Shown: one piece after another, positions 16,937 through 25,807 of the stretch
How the letters are laid out: every line of letters starts with the position of its first letter
Position numbering within the stretch: the stretch's first letter is position 1
Origin: Clostridia bacterium
GTDB taxonomy: Bacteria; Bacillota; Clostridia; Oscillospirales; Acutalibacteraceae
Direction: 5' to 3'
NCBI GenBank assembly: GCA_017623615.1
Contig: JAGAOT010000014.1
Coordinates: forward strand, 1-64,000
DNA length: 64,000 bases
Notes under the pieces: generated by a model
The model's database searches: none
Told to the model about the DNA's origin: nothing
What the model saw: only the letters and a program-made list of their open reading frames with translations
Position numbers and translations under genes: made by a program

Positions 16937-17704
16937 CTATAGGCTCAAGCCGAAAAGCGAATTTGCATTTTTTCTTGTCAGGTCAAGTATTTCCTGCGCG
17001 GTTGTTCCTCTGACCTCGGCAATCACCTCGGCGGTATAAGGGATAAACGATGAATCGCATCTCTGTCCCCTGAACGGAACGGGTGTCATATAGGGGCAGT
17101 CCGTTTCAATCAAAAGCTTATCTGCGGGCACAGCCTCGGCAACCTCGCGCGGCTTGCGGGCATTTTTAAAAGTTACCGCACCGCCCAGGCCGATATACAT
17201 GCCGAGCTTCACAACCTCTTTTGCCATTTCGGCAGAGCCTGAAAAGCAATGAACAACGCCTTTCGGTTTGTATCTTTTGAGGAGAGTCATTGTGTCCTCA
17301 TGTGCCTCGCGGTCATGCACGATAATGGGCAAATCAAGCTCTTTTGCAAGCACTATTTGCTGCTCAAAGACTTTTTGCTGAATGTCGCGCGGCGAAAAAT
17401 CATAGTGATAGTCAAGCCCTATCTCACCGACTGCAACGCATTTTTCCTCCATGCAAAGCTTTTTGAGCACGGAAAGATAGCCCTGCCTGCAGCCCTCCGC
17501 TTCGTGAGGGTGAACACCGCAGGCGGCATAAACAAACGGAAATTCATCGGCGAGCTCAAGGCTTGTTAAACATGACGCCATATCGCTTGCGCAGTTTATG
17601 ATACCGCAAACGCCCCGCTCAGGCAGGGCGCTCACAAGCTCTTTGCGGTCAGCATCAAAGGCATCGCTGTCATAATGCGCGTGACTGTCAAAGATATTAT
17701 TCAT
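16937..17704 (-). CDS. tatD: TatD family metal-dependent hydrolase (DNase)
   Basis: A 255-residue amidohydrolase-fold nuclease. DSHAHYD supplies the first metal-binding histidines, GEIGLDYH the glutamate, IIVHDREA and VVHCFSG further histidines, and LIETDCPY the catalytic aspartate. Members act as 3'-5' exonucleases on DNA or RNA. The ATG lies 3 bp after the metG stop, with its ribosome binding site inside metG. The metG-tatD pair is conserved across Firmicutes and implies co-expression. Confidence 0.93.
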   Translation of the reverse strand: MNNIFDSHAHYDSDAFDADRKELVSALPERGVCGIINCASDMASCLTSLELADEFPFVYAACGVHPHEAEGCRQGYLSVLKKLCMEEKCVAVGEIGLDYHYDFSPRDIQQKVFEQQIVLAKELDLPIIVHDREAHEDTMTLLKRYKPKGVVHCFSGSAEMAKEVVKLGMYIGLGGAVTFKNARKPREVAEAVPADKLLIETDCPYMTPVPFRGQRCDSSFIPYTAEVIAEVRGTTAQEILDLTRKNANSLFGLSL

Positions 17705-17707
17705 AAT

Positions 17708-19642
17708 TTATCTTACCTTACTTCCTGCGGGAACGCCGTCAACAAAGATAACCTTAACATCATCCTCGCCGACATCCGTCGCAAGTATCATGCCGCAGCT
17801 TTCAACGCCGCAGAGAACGGCGGGCTTGAGGTTTGAAACAAGAATAACGCTCTTGCCGATAAGCTCTTCGGGCTTATACCATTTTGCAATGCCCGATGCA
17901 ACTGTTCTGGGGTCGCCCGTGCCGTCATTAAGAGTGAGCTTAAGGAGCTTCTTCGCCTTTTTAACGGGCTCGCAGGCAACGATTTCGGCAACGCGGAGGT
18001 CAACCTTTGCAAAATCGTCAATGCCGATTTTGGCAACACCCTGAATTTCCTCTTTGAGGGGGTTAACGGGATTAGCCGCAGCCTGCGCCGCTTCAAGCTC
18101 TGCAAGCTCTTTTTCAAGGTCGATTCTGGGGAAGATAATTCCGCCCTTAACAACCGTATAGGTTGCTTCCTTGCCGAATATGCCGCATTCATCCCACTCA
18201 AAATCGGCGGCAACACCAAGCTGCTCTCTGATTTTAACCGTGGTTTCGGGCATAAAGGGAGCAATGAGAACAGAGATTATTCTGATGCTCTCGCAAAGGT
18301 TATACATAACCTCGGCAAGCCTTGCTTTCTTTGACTCATCCTTTGCTAGCGCCCAGGGAGCGGTTTCGTCGATATATTTGTTTGTTCTTGAAACAAACTT
18401 CCAGATATTTGTCAATGCAACGGAGAAATTGAGCTTATCAAGCTCTTTTTCCGCGTCGATTTTAGTCTGAGCGGCAAGGGCTTTGAGGTCATCATCAAAC
18501 TCCCCTGCTTCTCTCTCGGCAGGGATTGTGCCGCCGAAGTATTTTTCAACCATTGCAACCGTTCTTGAAACAAGGTTTCCGAGGTCGTTTGCAAGGTCGG
18601 AATTGATGCGGTTGATAAGATTTTCGTTGGAGAAAATGCCGTCGGAGCCGAATGCAATTTCGCGAAGAAGATAGTAGCGAAGTGCATCAACACCGTATCT
18701 TTCGGCAAGAACAACGGGGTCAACAACGTTGCCCTTGGACTTGCTCATTTTACCGCCCTCAAGAAGCACCCAGCCGTGGCCGTAAACCTTTTCGGGAAGG
18801 GGCTCATCGAGCGACATGAGAAATGCGGGCCAATAAATCGTGTGGAATCTGATGATATCCTTGCCGATAAGGTGAACATCGGCGGGCCAGTATTTCTTAT
18901 ACATCGTGTCGTCCTCGGAAGCAAAACCGAGAGCGGTGATGTAGTTGGTCAGCGCGTCAAGCCAAACATAGATAACGTGCTCCTCGTTAACGGGAACGGG
19001 AATGCCCCATTTGAACGATGAACGGGATACGCACAAATCCTGCAGACCGGGCTTTATGAAGTTGTTAACCATTTCATTCTGCCTGCTCTGAGGCTCAATG
19101 AAACCGGGATGCTCCTCATAGTATTTAACAAGCTTATCCGCATATGCTGAAAGCTTGAAGAAATACGCTTCCTCGCGCTCCTTGGTAACGGGTCTGCCGC
19201 AGTCGGGGCACTTGCCGTCAACCGCCTGGGTTTCCGTCCAGAAGGATTCGCAGGGCTTGCAGTAAAGACCTTCGTAGTGACCTTTATAGATGTCACCCTT
19301 GTCATACATCTTTTGGAATATCTTCTGAACAGCCTTTTCATGGTATTCATCGGTTGTTCTGATGAATTTATCGTTGGAAATGTTCATCAGCTTCCAAAGG
19401 TCCTTGATGCCCGCAACGATTTTATCAACATACTCCTTGGGAGTAACGCCCGCTTCCTTTGCCTTGTCCTCAATCTTCTGACCGTGCTCGTCTGTGCCGG
19501 TCAAAAAGAAAGTGTCATAGCCCTGAAAACGCTTGTAGCGAGCCATTGTGTCCGCCGCAACGGTTGAATAAGTGTGACCGATGTGAAGCTTATCCGACGG
19601 ATAATAAATCGGAGTGGTTATATAATAAGTTTTCTTGTCCAT
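17708..19642 (-). CDS. metG: Methionyl-tRNA synthetase
   Basis: MetG charges tRNA-Met. The 644-residue protein has the class I signatures HIGHTYST (about 20-28) and KMSKS (in GGKMSKSKGN, about residue 300). Two zinc-knuckle pairs (CKPC and CPDC) sit in the connective peptide. The last ~110 residues (FAKVDLRVAEIVACEPV onward) form the EMAP-II-like tRNA-binding and dimer domain. AGGAGG lies 9 bases before the ATG. It is the third gene of an operon behind an oxidoreductase gene and nagB, an unusual company for a tRNA synthetase. Confidence 0.97.
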   Translation of the reverse strand: MDKKTYYITTPIYYPSDKLHIGHTYSTVAADTMARYKRFQGYDTFFLTGTDEHGQKIEDKAKEAGVTPKEYVDKIVAGIKDLWKLMNISNDKFIRTTDEYHEKAVQKIFQKMYDKGDIYKGHYEGLYCKPCESFWTETQAVDGKCPDCGRPVTKEREEAYFFKLSAYADKLVKYYEEHPGFIEPQSRQNEMVNNFIKPGLQDLCVSRSSFKWGIPVPVNEEHVIYVWLDALTNYITALGFASEDDTMYKKYWPADVHLIGKDIIRFHTIYWPAFLMSLDEPLPEKVYGHGWVLLEGGKMSKSKGNVVDPVVLAERYGVDALRYYLLREIAFGSDGIFSNENLINRINSDLANDLGNLVSRTVAMVEKYFGGTIPAEREAGEFDDDLKALAAQTKIDAEKELDKLNFSVALTNIWKFVSRTNKYIDETAPWALAKDESKKARLAEVMYNLCESIRIISVLIAPFMPETTVKIREQLGVAADFEWDECGIFGKEATYTVVKGGIIFPRIDLEKELAELEAAQAAANPVNPLKEEIQGVAKIGIDDFAKVDLRVAEIVACEPVKKAKKLLKLTLNDGTGDPRTVASGIAKWYKPEELIGKSVILVSNLKPAVLCGVESCGMILATDVGEDDVKVIFVDGVPAGSKVR

Positions 19643-19670
19643 TGGGAAATTCCTCCTAACGGGGATTTAA

Positions 19671-20393
19671 TTAAAGAAGCGCCGCTGCAGCTTCGTCAAG
19701 GAAGATTACGGCATCGTGATGCTGCTGGAGAATTGAAGCAGGAAGCTGAGGCGTAACCTCGCCCTTAATCATGCCCTTAACTGCCTCTGCCTTTGATGCG
19801 CCGGTTGCGATAAGAACAATCTTCTTTGCTTTCATGATTGAGCCGATGCCCATTGTCATCGCATAGCGGGGCATGGGGATATCGTCAAAATAGATTGAGT
19901 TTGCATCGATTGTGCTCTGTGTGAGAGCAATCTTGAAGCTCTCGCCCGTGAATGCATCGGCGGGCTCGTTGAACGCAATGTGACCGTTTCTGCCGATGCC
20001 GAGAAGCTGAACGTCAATGCCGCCCTTTGCAGCGATTGCAGCGGCATATCTTGCACTTTCGGCTTCGGGGTCAGTTGTGTTGCCGTCAAGGAAATTGACA
20101 TTTGCGGGGTCAACATCAATCTTTGAGAAAAGATTTTCAAACATAAAGCTGTAGTAGCTGTTTTTATGCTCCTTGGGAAGGTCGCAGTATTCGTCAAGGT
20201 TAAAGGTGCTTACGTTCTTGAAAGAAACATTGCCTGCTTCAAATTCCTTAACCATATAATTATAGGTGGGGATGGGTGTTGCGCCCGTTGCAAGACCGAG
20301 TACGCATTCGGGGTTTTCTTTAACCATATCGCAGAAAAGCTGACCCGCAGCCGCGCCGATTTCCGCTTCGTTTTTAAAAATTCTGATATCCAT
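19671..20393 (-). CDS. nagB: Glucosamine-6-phosphate deaminase
   Basis: NagB turns glucosamine 6-phosphate into fructose 6-phosphate and ammonia, the last step of amino sugar use. The 240-residue protein shows LATGATPIPTY (phosphate loop), FNLDEYCDL (catalytic aspartate) and GIGRNGHIAFNEP with the aspartate/histidine/glutamate charge relay region. It starts 17 bp after the Gfo/Idh gene and ends 28 bp before metG. Together with nanE/nanK elsewhere in the window it supports growth on amino sugars, although nagA is not in the window. Confidence 0.96.
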   Translation of the reverse strand: MDIRIFKNEAEIGAAAGQLFCDMVKENPECVLGLATGATPIPTYNYMVKEFEAGNVSFKNVSTFNLDEYCDLPKEHKNSYYSFMFENLFSKIDVDPANVNFLDGNTTDPEAESARYAAAIAAKGGIDVQLLGIGRNGHIAFNEPADAFTGESFKIALTQSTIDANSIYFDDIPMPRYAMTMGIGSIMKAKKIVLIATGASKAEAVKGMIKGEVTPQLPASILQQHHDAVIFLDEAAAALL

Positions 20394-20410
20394 TTATGTC
20401 ACGCTCTTTC

Positions 20411-21475
20411 TTATGAGATTTTAATTTCGCAATGATTTTCTGAGGAATCATAGATTGCCTGCATTATCTTTGAGGTTTCAACGGCAAAATCGATGTTCTG
20501 CTGATTCTTGTCACCCGTCTTGATGCATCTGATGAAATCGTTGATTTCACTTAAATACATGGGTGTTTCTTTAGCTGAAACCTGTGTTTCGGTGAGCATG
20601 CCGTTCTTCACTGTCCAAATTTTGAAATCTGAGCAATATTGAAGCCTTATGCCCGCTTTGTCGCCCATAAAATCGATATACATTTCGTCAACGCCGACAT
20701 TCTGTGCCCATGCGCCGTTGAAGGTGATAACGGGACCTGTTGTTCTGACTATACCGGTTACGGAATCATCAACATCATATGTGCCGTTTTCTTCCTTTGT
20801 TTCTTCTGCCCACATTCCGGTATATGTATAATTCTTTATATCCTTGCCGAGCTTACAAAAAGCCTCACCCGAAGCGGTCAAAGGCTTGGGGTCGCCGCAG
20901 CAATACATAATGAGGTCAAGGAAATGAACGCCCCAGTCGATAAGCACGCCGCCGCCGGACTTTGACTTTGTTGTGAAATCGCCGCCGATGCCGGGAATTG
21001 AGCGGAATTTTCTGAATGAAGCGTAAACGTGGTGAACATTGCCGAGTTCGCCCTGGTCGATAAGCTCTTTAACCTTCATAACATATGTGTTGAATCTGTT
21101 GCAAACGCCGATGTTGAGCACCTTGCCCGTTTCTTTTGCAACCTTCTGCATTTCAAGAGCTTCTGAAAGAATTCTTGCCGCGGGCTTTTCGCACATAACG
21201 TGTTTGCCTGCTTTAAGGAAATCGATTGTGATTATTGAATGAAAATCGTTATGGGTGCAGACCGAAACAGCATCAAGCTCGGGGTCATTGAGAAAATCAT
21301 GATAATCAACAACAGCCTTGCCGCAGCCGTATTTTTCAACAGCCTTTTCCGCTCTTTCGGGGATGATGTCGCAGAAATATTTGATTTCAACTTCCTCGTT
21401 CTGCATGTATGCGGGAATATGAGAAGCATTAGCGATGTTTCCGCAGCCGATAACCGCAACCTTGATTTTTGACAT
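20411..21475 (-). CDS. Gfo/Idh/MocA family oxidoreductase
   Basis: A 354-residue NAD(P)-dependent sugar oxidoreductase. The N-terminal Rossmann fold begins with VAVIGCGNIANASH; VCTHNDFH and the EKPAA motif (catalytic lysine) follow; GGGVLIDWGVHFLDL in the C-terminal half contains the metal-free catalytic histidine-aspartate region. Substrate cannot be predicted; relatives oxidise inositols, aminosugars or disaccharides. GGAGG precedes the ATG. First gene of the operon with nagB, metG and tatD, and divergent from two TIM-barrel isomerases, so a shared sugar pathway is likely. Confidence 0.87.
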   Translation of the reverse strand: MSKIKVAVIGCGNIANASHIPAYMQNEEVEIKYFCDIIPERAEKAVEKYGCGKAVVDYHDFLNDPELDAVSVCTHNDFHSIITIDFLKAGKHVMCEKPAARILSEALEMQKVAKETGKVLNIGVCNRFNTYVMKVKELIDQGELGNVHHVYASFRKFRSIPGIGGDFTTKSKSGGGVLIDWGVHFLDLIMYCCGDPKPLTASGEAFCKLGKDIKNYTYTGMWAEETKEENGTYDVDDSVTGIVRTTGPVITFNGAWAQNVGVDEMYIDFMGDKAGIRLQYCSDFKIWTVKNGMLTETQVSAKETPMYLSEINDFIRCIKTGDKNQQNIDFAVETSKIMQAIYDSSENHCEIKIS

Positions 21476-21503
21476 AGTTATACCTCCAGAAATAAATTAC
21501 CAT

Positions 21504-21549
21504 TAATAATATACCACTAATAATATACCACAAAAACAAAAATTGTAAA
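21504..21549 (-). promoter_or_regulatory. Operon promoter with a tandemly duplicated -10 region
   Basis: Minus-strand TTTACA (21544-21549), 16 bp, TATATT (21522-21527). A 14-bp direct repeat, TAATAATATACCAC on the plus strand at 21504-21517 and 21518-21531, duplicates the -10 region. Confidence 0.55.
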
Positions 21550-21567
21550 GTTAAATGTAAAAAAAAC

Positions 21568-21596
21568 TTGATAAACATACAAATGTTTGATATTAT
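21568..21596 (+). promoter_or_regulatory. Promoter of the epimerase pair
   Basis: TTGATA (21568-21573), 17 bp, TATTAT (21591-21596) preceded by TGA (extended -10). Confidence 0.7.
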
Positions 21597-21641
21597 AAAA
21601 ACGAATACGGCACACATGCCGAAAGCAAAGGAGAAATAGAT

Positions 21642-22487
21642 ATGGGCAGATTCCCTATCGGTGTTATCATCGACAGTTTCAGAACAGATATAACCACGGC
21701 GGTTAAAAAGGCCGCTTCCGTTGGTGCGCAGGGCATTCAGGTTTATGCCACACACGGCGAAATGTCGCCCGAAAGCATGACTGCCGCAAAAATCAGCGAG
21801 TTCAAAAAGCTTGTTGCGGACAACGGTCTTAAAATTTCCGCTCTCTGCGGCGACCTTGGCGGCGGCGGATTCAGCTTTGCTGACAGAAACCCCGAAAAAA
21901 TTGAAAAATCCAAGAGAATTATTGACCTTGCAAAAGAGCTTGACACCAATGTTGTAACAACCCACATCGGCGTTGTTCCCGAGGATAAAAGCCACGACAG
22001 ATATAAGGTTATGCAGGAGGCTTGCTTTGAGCTTTCACGCTATGCTGACGAAATCGGCGCACACTTTGCTATTGAAACAGGCCCCGAAACATCGGCAATC
22101 CTCAAGGAATTCCTTGATTCTCTCGGCTCAACGGGCGTAGGCGTTAACCTTGACCCCGCAAACCTTGTTATGGTTACCGGTGACGACCCCGCAGGCGCGG
22201 TTTACAACCTGCAGAAATACATAGTTCACACCCATGCAAAGGACGGCAAGCAGATTTTCTTTAAGGACCCCGAGATTGTTTACGGTCTTAAAAAGGATGT
22301 TATCATCACCGAGGATTCGTTCATTGAAGTGCCTCTGGGTGAGGGTCAGGTTGACTGGGTTAAATACCTTGCCGCTCTCGAAGATATCGGCTACAAGGGC
22401 TTCCTGACGATTGAAAGAGAAGTCGGCGACGACCCCGAAAAGGATATCAGAAAGGCCGTTGAGTTCCTTAAGAGCCACGGTTGCTGA
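21642..22487 (+). CDS. Sugar phosphate isomerase/epimerase family protein (TIM barrel)
   Basis: A 281-residue xylose-isomerase-like TIM barrel (AP_endonuc_2 family). Metal-site elements are FAIETGPE (glutamate), GVNLDPANL (aspartate), IVHTHAKDG (histidine-lysine-aspartate) and FLTIEREVG (glutamate). Such proteins act as ketose epimerases, inosose dehydratases or related enzymes; I cannot choose between them. AAGGAG precedes the ATG by 9 bases. The next gene is a second member of the same fold, and both are divergent from a Gfo/Idh oxidoreductase, a combination common in inositol and rare-sugar pathways. Confidence 0.85.
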   Translation: MGRFPIGVIIDSFRTDITTAVKKAASVGAQGIQVYATHGEMSPESMTAAKISEFKKLVADNGLKISALCGDLGGGGFSFADRNPEKIEKSKRIIDLAKELDTNVVTTHIGVVPEDKSHDRYKVMQEACFELSRYADEIGAHFAIETGPETSAILKEFLDSLGSTGVGVNLDPANLVMVTGDDPAGAVYNLQKYIVHTHAKDGKQIFFKDPEIVYGLKKDVIITEDSFIEVPLGEGQVDWVKYLAALEDIGYKGFLTIEREVGDDPEKDIRKAVEFLKSHGC

Positions 22488-22497
22488 GGTGTTTAAA

Positions 22498-23364
22498 ATG
22501 AAAATCGGAGTCAGCAGCTACAGCTTCCAGCAGCTTATTTCAAGCGGCGAAGAAACGCAGCTTTCCGTGATGAAGAAAGCAAAGGATATGGGCTTTGACG
22601 GCATAGAGTTCATCGACCTCACCCCTCCCGATGGGGTCAGCGAAAAGGAATATGCCGAAATGATTAGAGCGGAAAGCGAACGTCTTTCTCTCCCCGTTAT
22701 TGCTTACACAATTTCAGCAAACCTGCTCAGCGATGCGGGGCTTGATGCGGAGGTTGAAAGAATATGCCGCAAGATTGACATTGCCGAAATTCTCGGCGCA
22801 AAATGCCTGCGCCATGACGCGGCATGGGGTATGCCCGACGGCATGAAATCCCATGCGGGCTTTGAGCAGGTGCTTCCCGTGCTTGTTGAGGGCTGCAAAA
22901 GAGTTACGGAATATGCCGAATCAAAGGGCATTGTTACCATGATTGAAAACCACGGCTTTTTCTGCCAGGACAGCGAGAGGGTTGAAAAAATCATCACGGG
23001 TGTCGGCAGCAACAATTTCGGCGTGCTTCTTGATGTGGGCAACTTCTCCTGCGCGGATGAGGACAGCGCAAAGGCAGCCGGCAGGCTTGCGCCCTATATC
23101 AAACACATTCACGCAAAGGATTTCCACATTAAAAGCGGAAATTCGCTCAACCCCGGCAAGGGCTTTTTCAAATCCAGAGCGGGCAATTATCTGCGCGGCT
23201 CAATCATCGGCCACGGCGATATCCCCGTTATGCAATGCCTTTCCGTTGCAAAAAGCGCAGGCTATGACGGCTGGGTAAGCGTTGAATTTGAGGGGCTTGA
23301 AAAATGCCTTGACGGAATTGAAATAGGCTTTGAAAACCTTAAAAATATGATTAATTCCATATAA
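22498..23364 (+). CDS. Second sugar phosphate isomerase/epimerase family protein
   Basis: A 288-residue TIM barrel related in fold to the previous protein but clearly different in sequence. Visible elements are VTMIENHGFF (metal glutamate), VLLDVGNF (aspartate), IKHIHAKDFH (histidine), IGHGDIPV and WVSVEFEG (glutamate). ATG 22498 is preferred because GAGGTG overlaps the upstream stop codon 6-12 bases before it; an upstream open extension lies inside the previous gene. Likely translationally coupled. Substrate unknown. Confidence 0.83.
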   Translation: MKIGVSSYSFQQLISSGEETQLSVMKKAKDMGFDGIEFIDLTPPDGVSEKEYAEMIRAESERLSLPVIAYTISANLLSDAGLDAEVERICRKIDIAEILGAKCLRHDAAWGMPDGMKSHAGFEQVLPVLVEGCKRVTEYAESKGIVTMIENHGFFCQDSERVEKIITGVGSNNFGVLLDVGNFSCADEDSAKAAGRLAPYIKHIHAKDFHIKSGNSLNPGKGFFKSRAGNYLRGSIIGHGDIPVMQCLSVAKSAGYDGWVSVEFEGLEKCLDGIEIGFENLKNMINSI

Positions 23365-23367
23365 ATG

Positions 23368-23406
23368 ATTACTCCCGATGCAAAAAACATCGGGAGTAAT
23401 TTTTTA
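23368..23406. terminator. Bidirectional terminator
   Basis: ATTACTCCCGATG (23368-23380) pairs perfectly with CATCGGGAGTAAT (23388-23400), followed by TTTTTT; it serves the epimerase pair and the convergent GH2 gene. Confidence 0.88.
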
Positions 23407-23409
23407 TAT

Positions 23410-25119
23410 TCAGTCTTCTATAGCCGCCTTGCGGGAATTGATTTTTCTGAAAATTTCGGGGTCAAACTTGGGAGTTCTGTCGTAGTAATAAAGTCCGTTC
23501 TGCTCCTGCTCAATATCATAAAGCTGGGTGTAGCAGAAGCCGAACATTCTGTAGTTATCGAGAAGCGCGTTTGTAAGACCTGCATAACGGTCAACAAACT
23601 CTTCTTCGGTTTTGGGCGCGTTGCCGTAGCCCCATGCATCGCCTCTGTCGCCTTTTGACCACTGAAGTCCGCCGTATTCGCTAATCCATGCGCAGCCCTT
23701 GCCGCTGTACATCTGTCTGTCGGGGAATCTTTCAAAGAGAGTTCCCTCGGTCATGAGTTTATCGTAGTTTTCTTTGAAAACATTATAATCCTGCTCATAA
23801 TCGTGAACATCGTAAATATCGGTGATTGTGTGGAAATTGCCGCTTGTGTCAATGCAGGGACGGGTTTCATCCATATGCTTTGTAACCTTATAAATTGTTG
23901 AAATAACGTGGTCATACTGCTTTCTGCCGTCAATATCCCATGTTTCGTTGAACGGGCACCAGCCGATGATTGAAGGATGGTTGAAATCTCTTTCAACGCA
24001 TTCGCACCACTCGGGAAGCATTGCCGCAAGCGAGAAGGGATTTGACCAATCCAGACCCCAGTTGCCGTATTCGCCCCAAACAATGTAGCCGAGTCTGTCG
24101 CAATGATAAAGGAATCTTTTTTCAAACACTTTCTGGTGAAGCCTTGCGCCGTTAAAGCCGACTGCAACAGAAAGCTTGACGTCATTTTCGAGCGCTTCAT
24201 CTGTGGGAGCGGTGTAAATGCCGTCGGGATAGAAGCCCTGGTCAAGAACAAGGCGCTGGAACACGGATTTGCCGTTAATGAGGAATTTATAATCATCAAG
24301 CTTAATGTTGCGAAGCCCGAAATAGCTCTTGACCTTATCCTCACCAAAGGTCAGCTCAAGGTCATAAAGTCTGCCGCAGCCAACCTCCCAAAGATGAATT
24401 TCATCAAGCTTAATTTCACCCGTAATTGTTGAAGCGGCGGTCTTTGAGAATGAGCCCATGGGCTTGCCCTCATATGAAGCGGAGGCGGTGAATTCACCCT
24501 CACCCTCAACAACAGCAGAAATTGCAACAACGCCGTTGGCATAGTCGGGATAAATTTTGAAGCTCTTTATGTATGCCGCGGGAACATATTCAAACCAAAC
24601 GGTCTGCCAGATGCCCGTTGTTCTTGTGTAGTCGCAACCCCTTGATTTGAGGTCGGGGCACTGCTTGCCTCTGGGAACAAGGGGGTCTCTTGTATCGTCA
24701 ACGGCGTTAACAATGATTGTGTTTTCGCCCTCGGTGAGATATTCGGTGATATCAAATTTGAACGAAGCGTATCCGCCCTTGTGATATCCCGCTTTTTTGC
24801 CGTTGACATAAAGCTTGGTTTCATAGTCAACCGCGCCGAAGTGGAGCAAAACTCTGCCTTTGAGCTGCTCTGCGGTTACGTTAACGGCTTTTCTGTACCA
24901 AACAGCAGGGATAAAGTCGGTATATTCGATGCCCGAAAGCTTGCTTTCAGGGCAGAAAGGAACTGTTATTTTGTTTTCCCACTCCGCTCTGTCAAGAATA
25001 CCTGCATCATATTTACTGTTACCGAAGTCAAATTCAAAATCCCACTCGCCGTTGAGGTTGAGCCAATTTGCTCTTTCAAATTGCGGGTCGGGATGCTCAT
25101 GTCTGGGAATGTTGGTCAT
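23410..25119 (-). CDS. Glycoside hydrolase family 2 enzyme (beta-galactosidase/beta-glucuronidase type)
   Basis: A 569-residue GH2 protein with the three core domains only: sugar-binding jelly roll (about 15-170), an Ig-like domain (to about 265) and a TIM barrel. The acid/base glutamate is in CPFNETW and the nucleophile glutamate in WISEYGGL. No signal peptide is present, so it is cytoplasmic. Possible activities are beta-galactosidase, beta-glucuronidase, beta-mannosidase or alpha-arabinopyranosidase. AGGAG lies 9 bases before ATG. Its gene follows a SIS isomerase and a ROK kinase gene, so the released sugar may be phosphorylated by that kinase. Confidence 0.88.
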   Translation of the reverse strand: MTNIPRHEHPDPQFERANWLNLNGEWDFEFDFGNSKYDAGILDRAEWENKITVPFCPESKLSGIEYTDFIPAVWYRKAVNVTAEQLKGRVLLHFGAVDYETKLYVNGKKAGYHKGGYASFKFDITEYLTEGENTIIVNAVDDTRDPLVPRGKQCPDLKSRGCDYTRTTGIWQTVWFEYVPAAYIKSFKIYPDYANGVVAISAVVEGEGEFTASASYEGKPMGSFSKTAASTITGEIKLDEIHLWEVGCGRLYDLELTFGEDKVKSYFGLRNIKLDDYKFLINGKSVFQRLVLDQGFYPDGIYTAPTDEALENDVKLSVAVGFNGARLHQKVFEKRFLYHCDRLGYIVWGEYGNWGLDWSNPFSLAAMLPEWCECVERDFNHPSIIGWCPFNETWDIDGRKQYDHVISTIYKVTKHMDETRPCIDTSGNFHTITDIYDVHDYEQDYNVFKENYDKLMTEGTLFERFPDRQMYSGKGCAWISEYGGLQWSKGDRGDAWGYGNAPKTEEEFVDRYAGLTNALLDNYRMFGFCYTQLYDIEQEQNGLYYYDRTPKFDPEIFRKINSRKAAIED

Positions 25120-25148
25120 AGTTTACTGCTCCTTAATTTTTATTTTTT

Positions 25149-25193
25149 GTGCGCCTGCGGCACACACGGGACGTCGGGGACGCCGTCCCCTAC
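25149..25193 (+). repeat. CCCCTAC-tailed palindromic repeat (copy 2, two-stem form)
   Basis: A first stem (GTGCGCC with GGCACAC, 25149-25165) is followed by a second (GGGAC with GTCCC, 25168-25189) and the CCCCTAC end. The last bases overlap the TAG stop of the SIS-domain gene, so the repeat provides that stop codon. It fills the gap to the GH2 gene. Confidence 0.85.
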
Positions 25194-25807
25194 ATTTGAA
25201 AATATTTTTCCTCAAGCATTGCAGCGAGGCAATGATAAACAGGAAGCGTAAGCTCCTGAATTTTAAATGTTTCCGTTTCGGGCAATCTTATGCAAATATC
25301 GGAAAGCTCACTCAATTTGCTCTCTTTTGCGCCCGTTATTGAAATTATTCTAATCTTTGCCGCTTTTGCCGCTTTGGCGGCATAAACAACATTTTCGGAA
25401 TTGCCCGATGTGCTCAAGCACAGCAAAACATCATGTTCTTTTGCGTAGGCATAAACCTGCTGTGCAAAAACAAGGGTCGGCACCGCATCGTTTTCAAAAG
25501 CGGTCATCAACGCCGAATGCGCGCAAAGAGAAATTGCAGGCAAGCCCTTTTGAAGCGAATCGGCGATAAAATCATCATCGAACGCCGCCTTTTCCGCATC
25601 GGAAAGGGGTCTTTTTTTGAGAAAGCCTTTCATAAGCTCGCCCACAAAATGGTCGCAGTCCGCCGCAGAGCCGCCGTTGCCGCAGCAAAGAATTTTGCCG
25701 CCGTTATCATAGCATCCGCCGAAAAGCGCATATGCTTTTACTATATCTTCTCTGCAGGCATCAAGGCAGGGATATCTTTTAAAAAGCTCATTTAAAATCT
25801 CGCTCAT
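25190..25807 (-). CDS. SIS-domain phosphosugar isomerase, GmhA-like
   Basis: A 205-residue protein of the phosphoheptose isomerase type. CCGNGGSAADCDHFVGEL and CLSTSGNSENVV are the two phosphosugar-binding signatures; the glutamate of FVGEL and the histidine of PVYHCL match the catalytic pair of GmhA. It may isomerise sedoheptulose 7-phosphate or another aldose/ketose phosphate. The ATG overlaps the stop of the ROK kinase gene by 4 bp (translational coupling). No other heptose-pathway gene is near, so a substrate tied to the kinase and the GH2 enzyme is a fair alternative. Confidence 0.82.
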   Translation of the reverse strand: MSEILNELFKRYPCLDACREDIVKAYALFGGCYDNGGKILCCGNGGSAADCDHFVGELMKGFLKKRPLSDAEKAAFDDDFIADSLQKGLPAISLCAHSALMTAFENDAVPTLVFAQQVYAYAKEHDVLLCLSTSGNSENVVYAAKAAKAAKIRIISITGAKESKLSELSDICIRLPETETFKIQELTLPVYHCLAAMLEEKYFQM

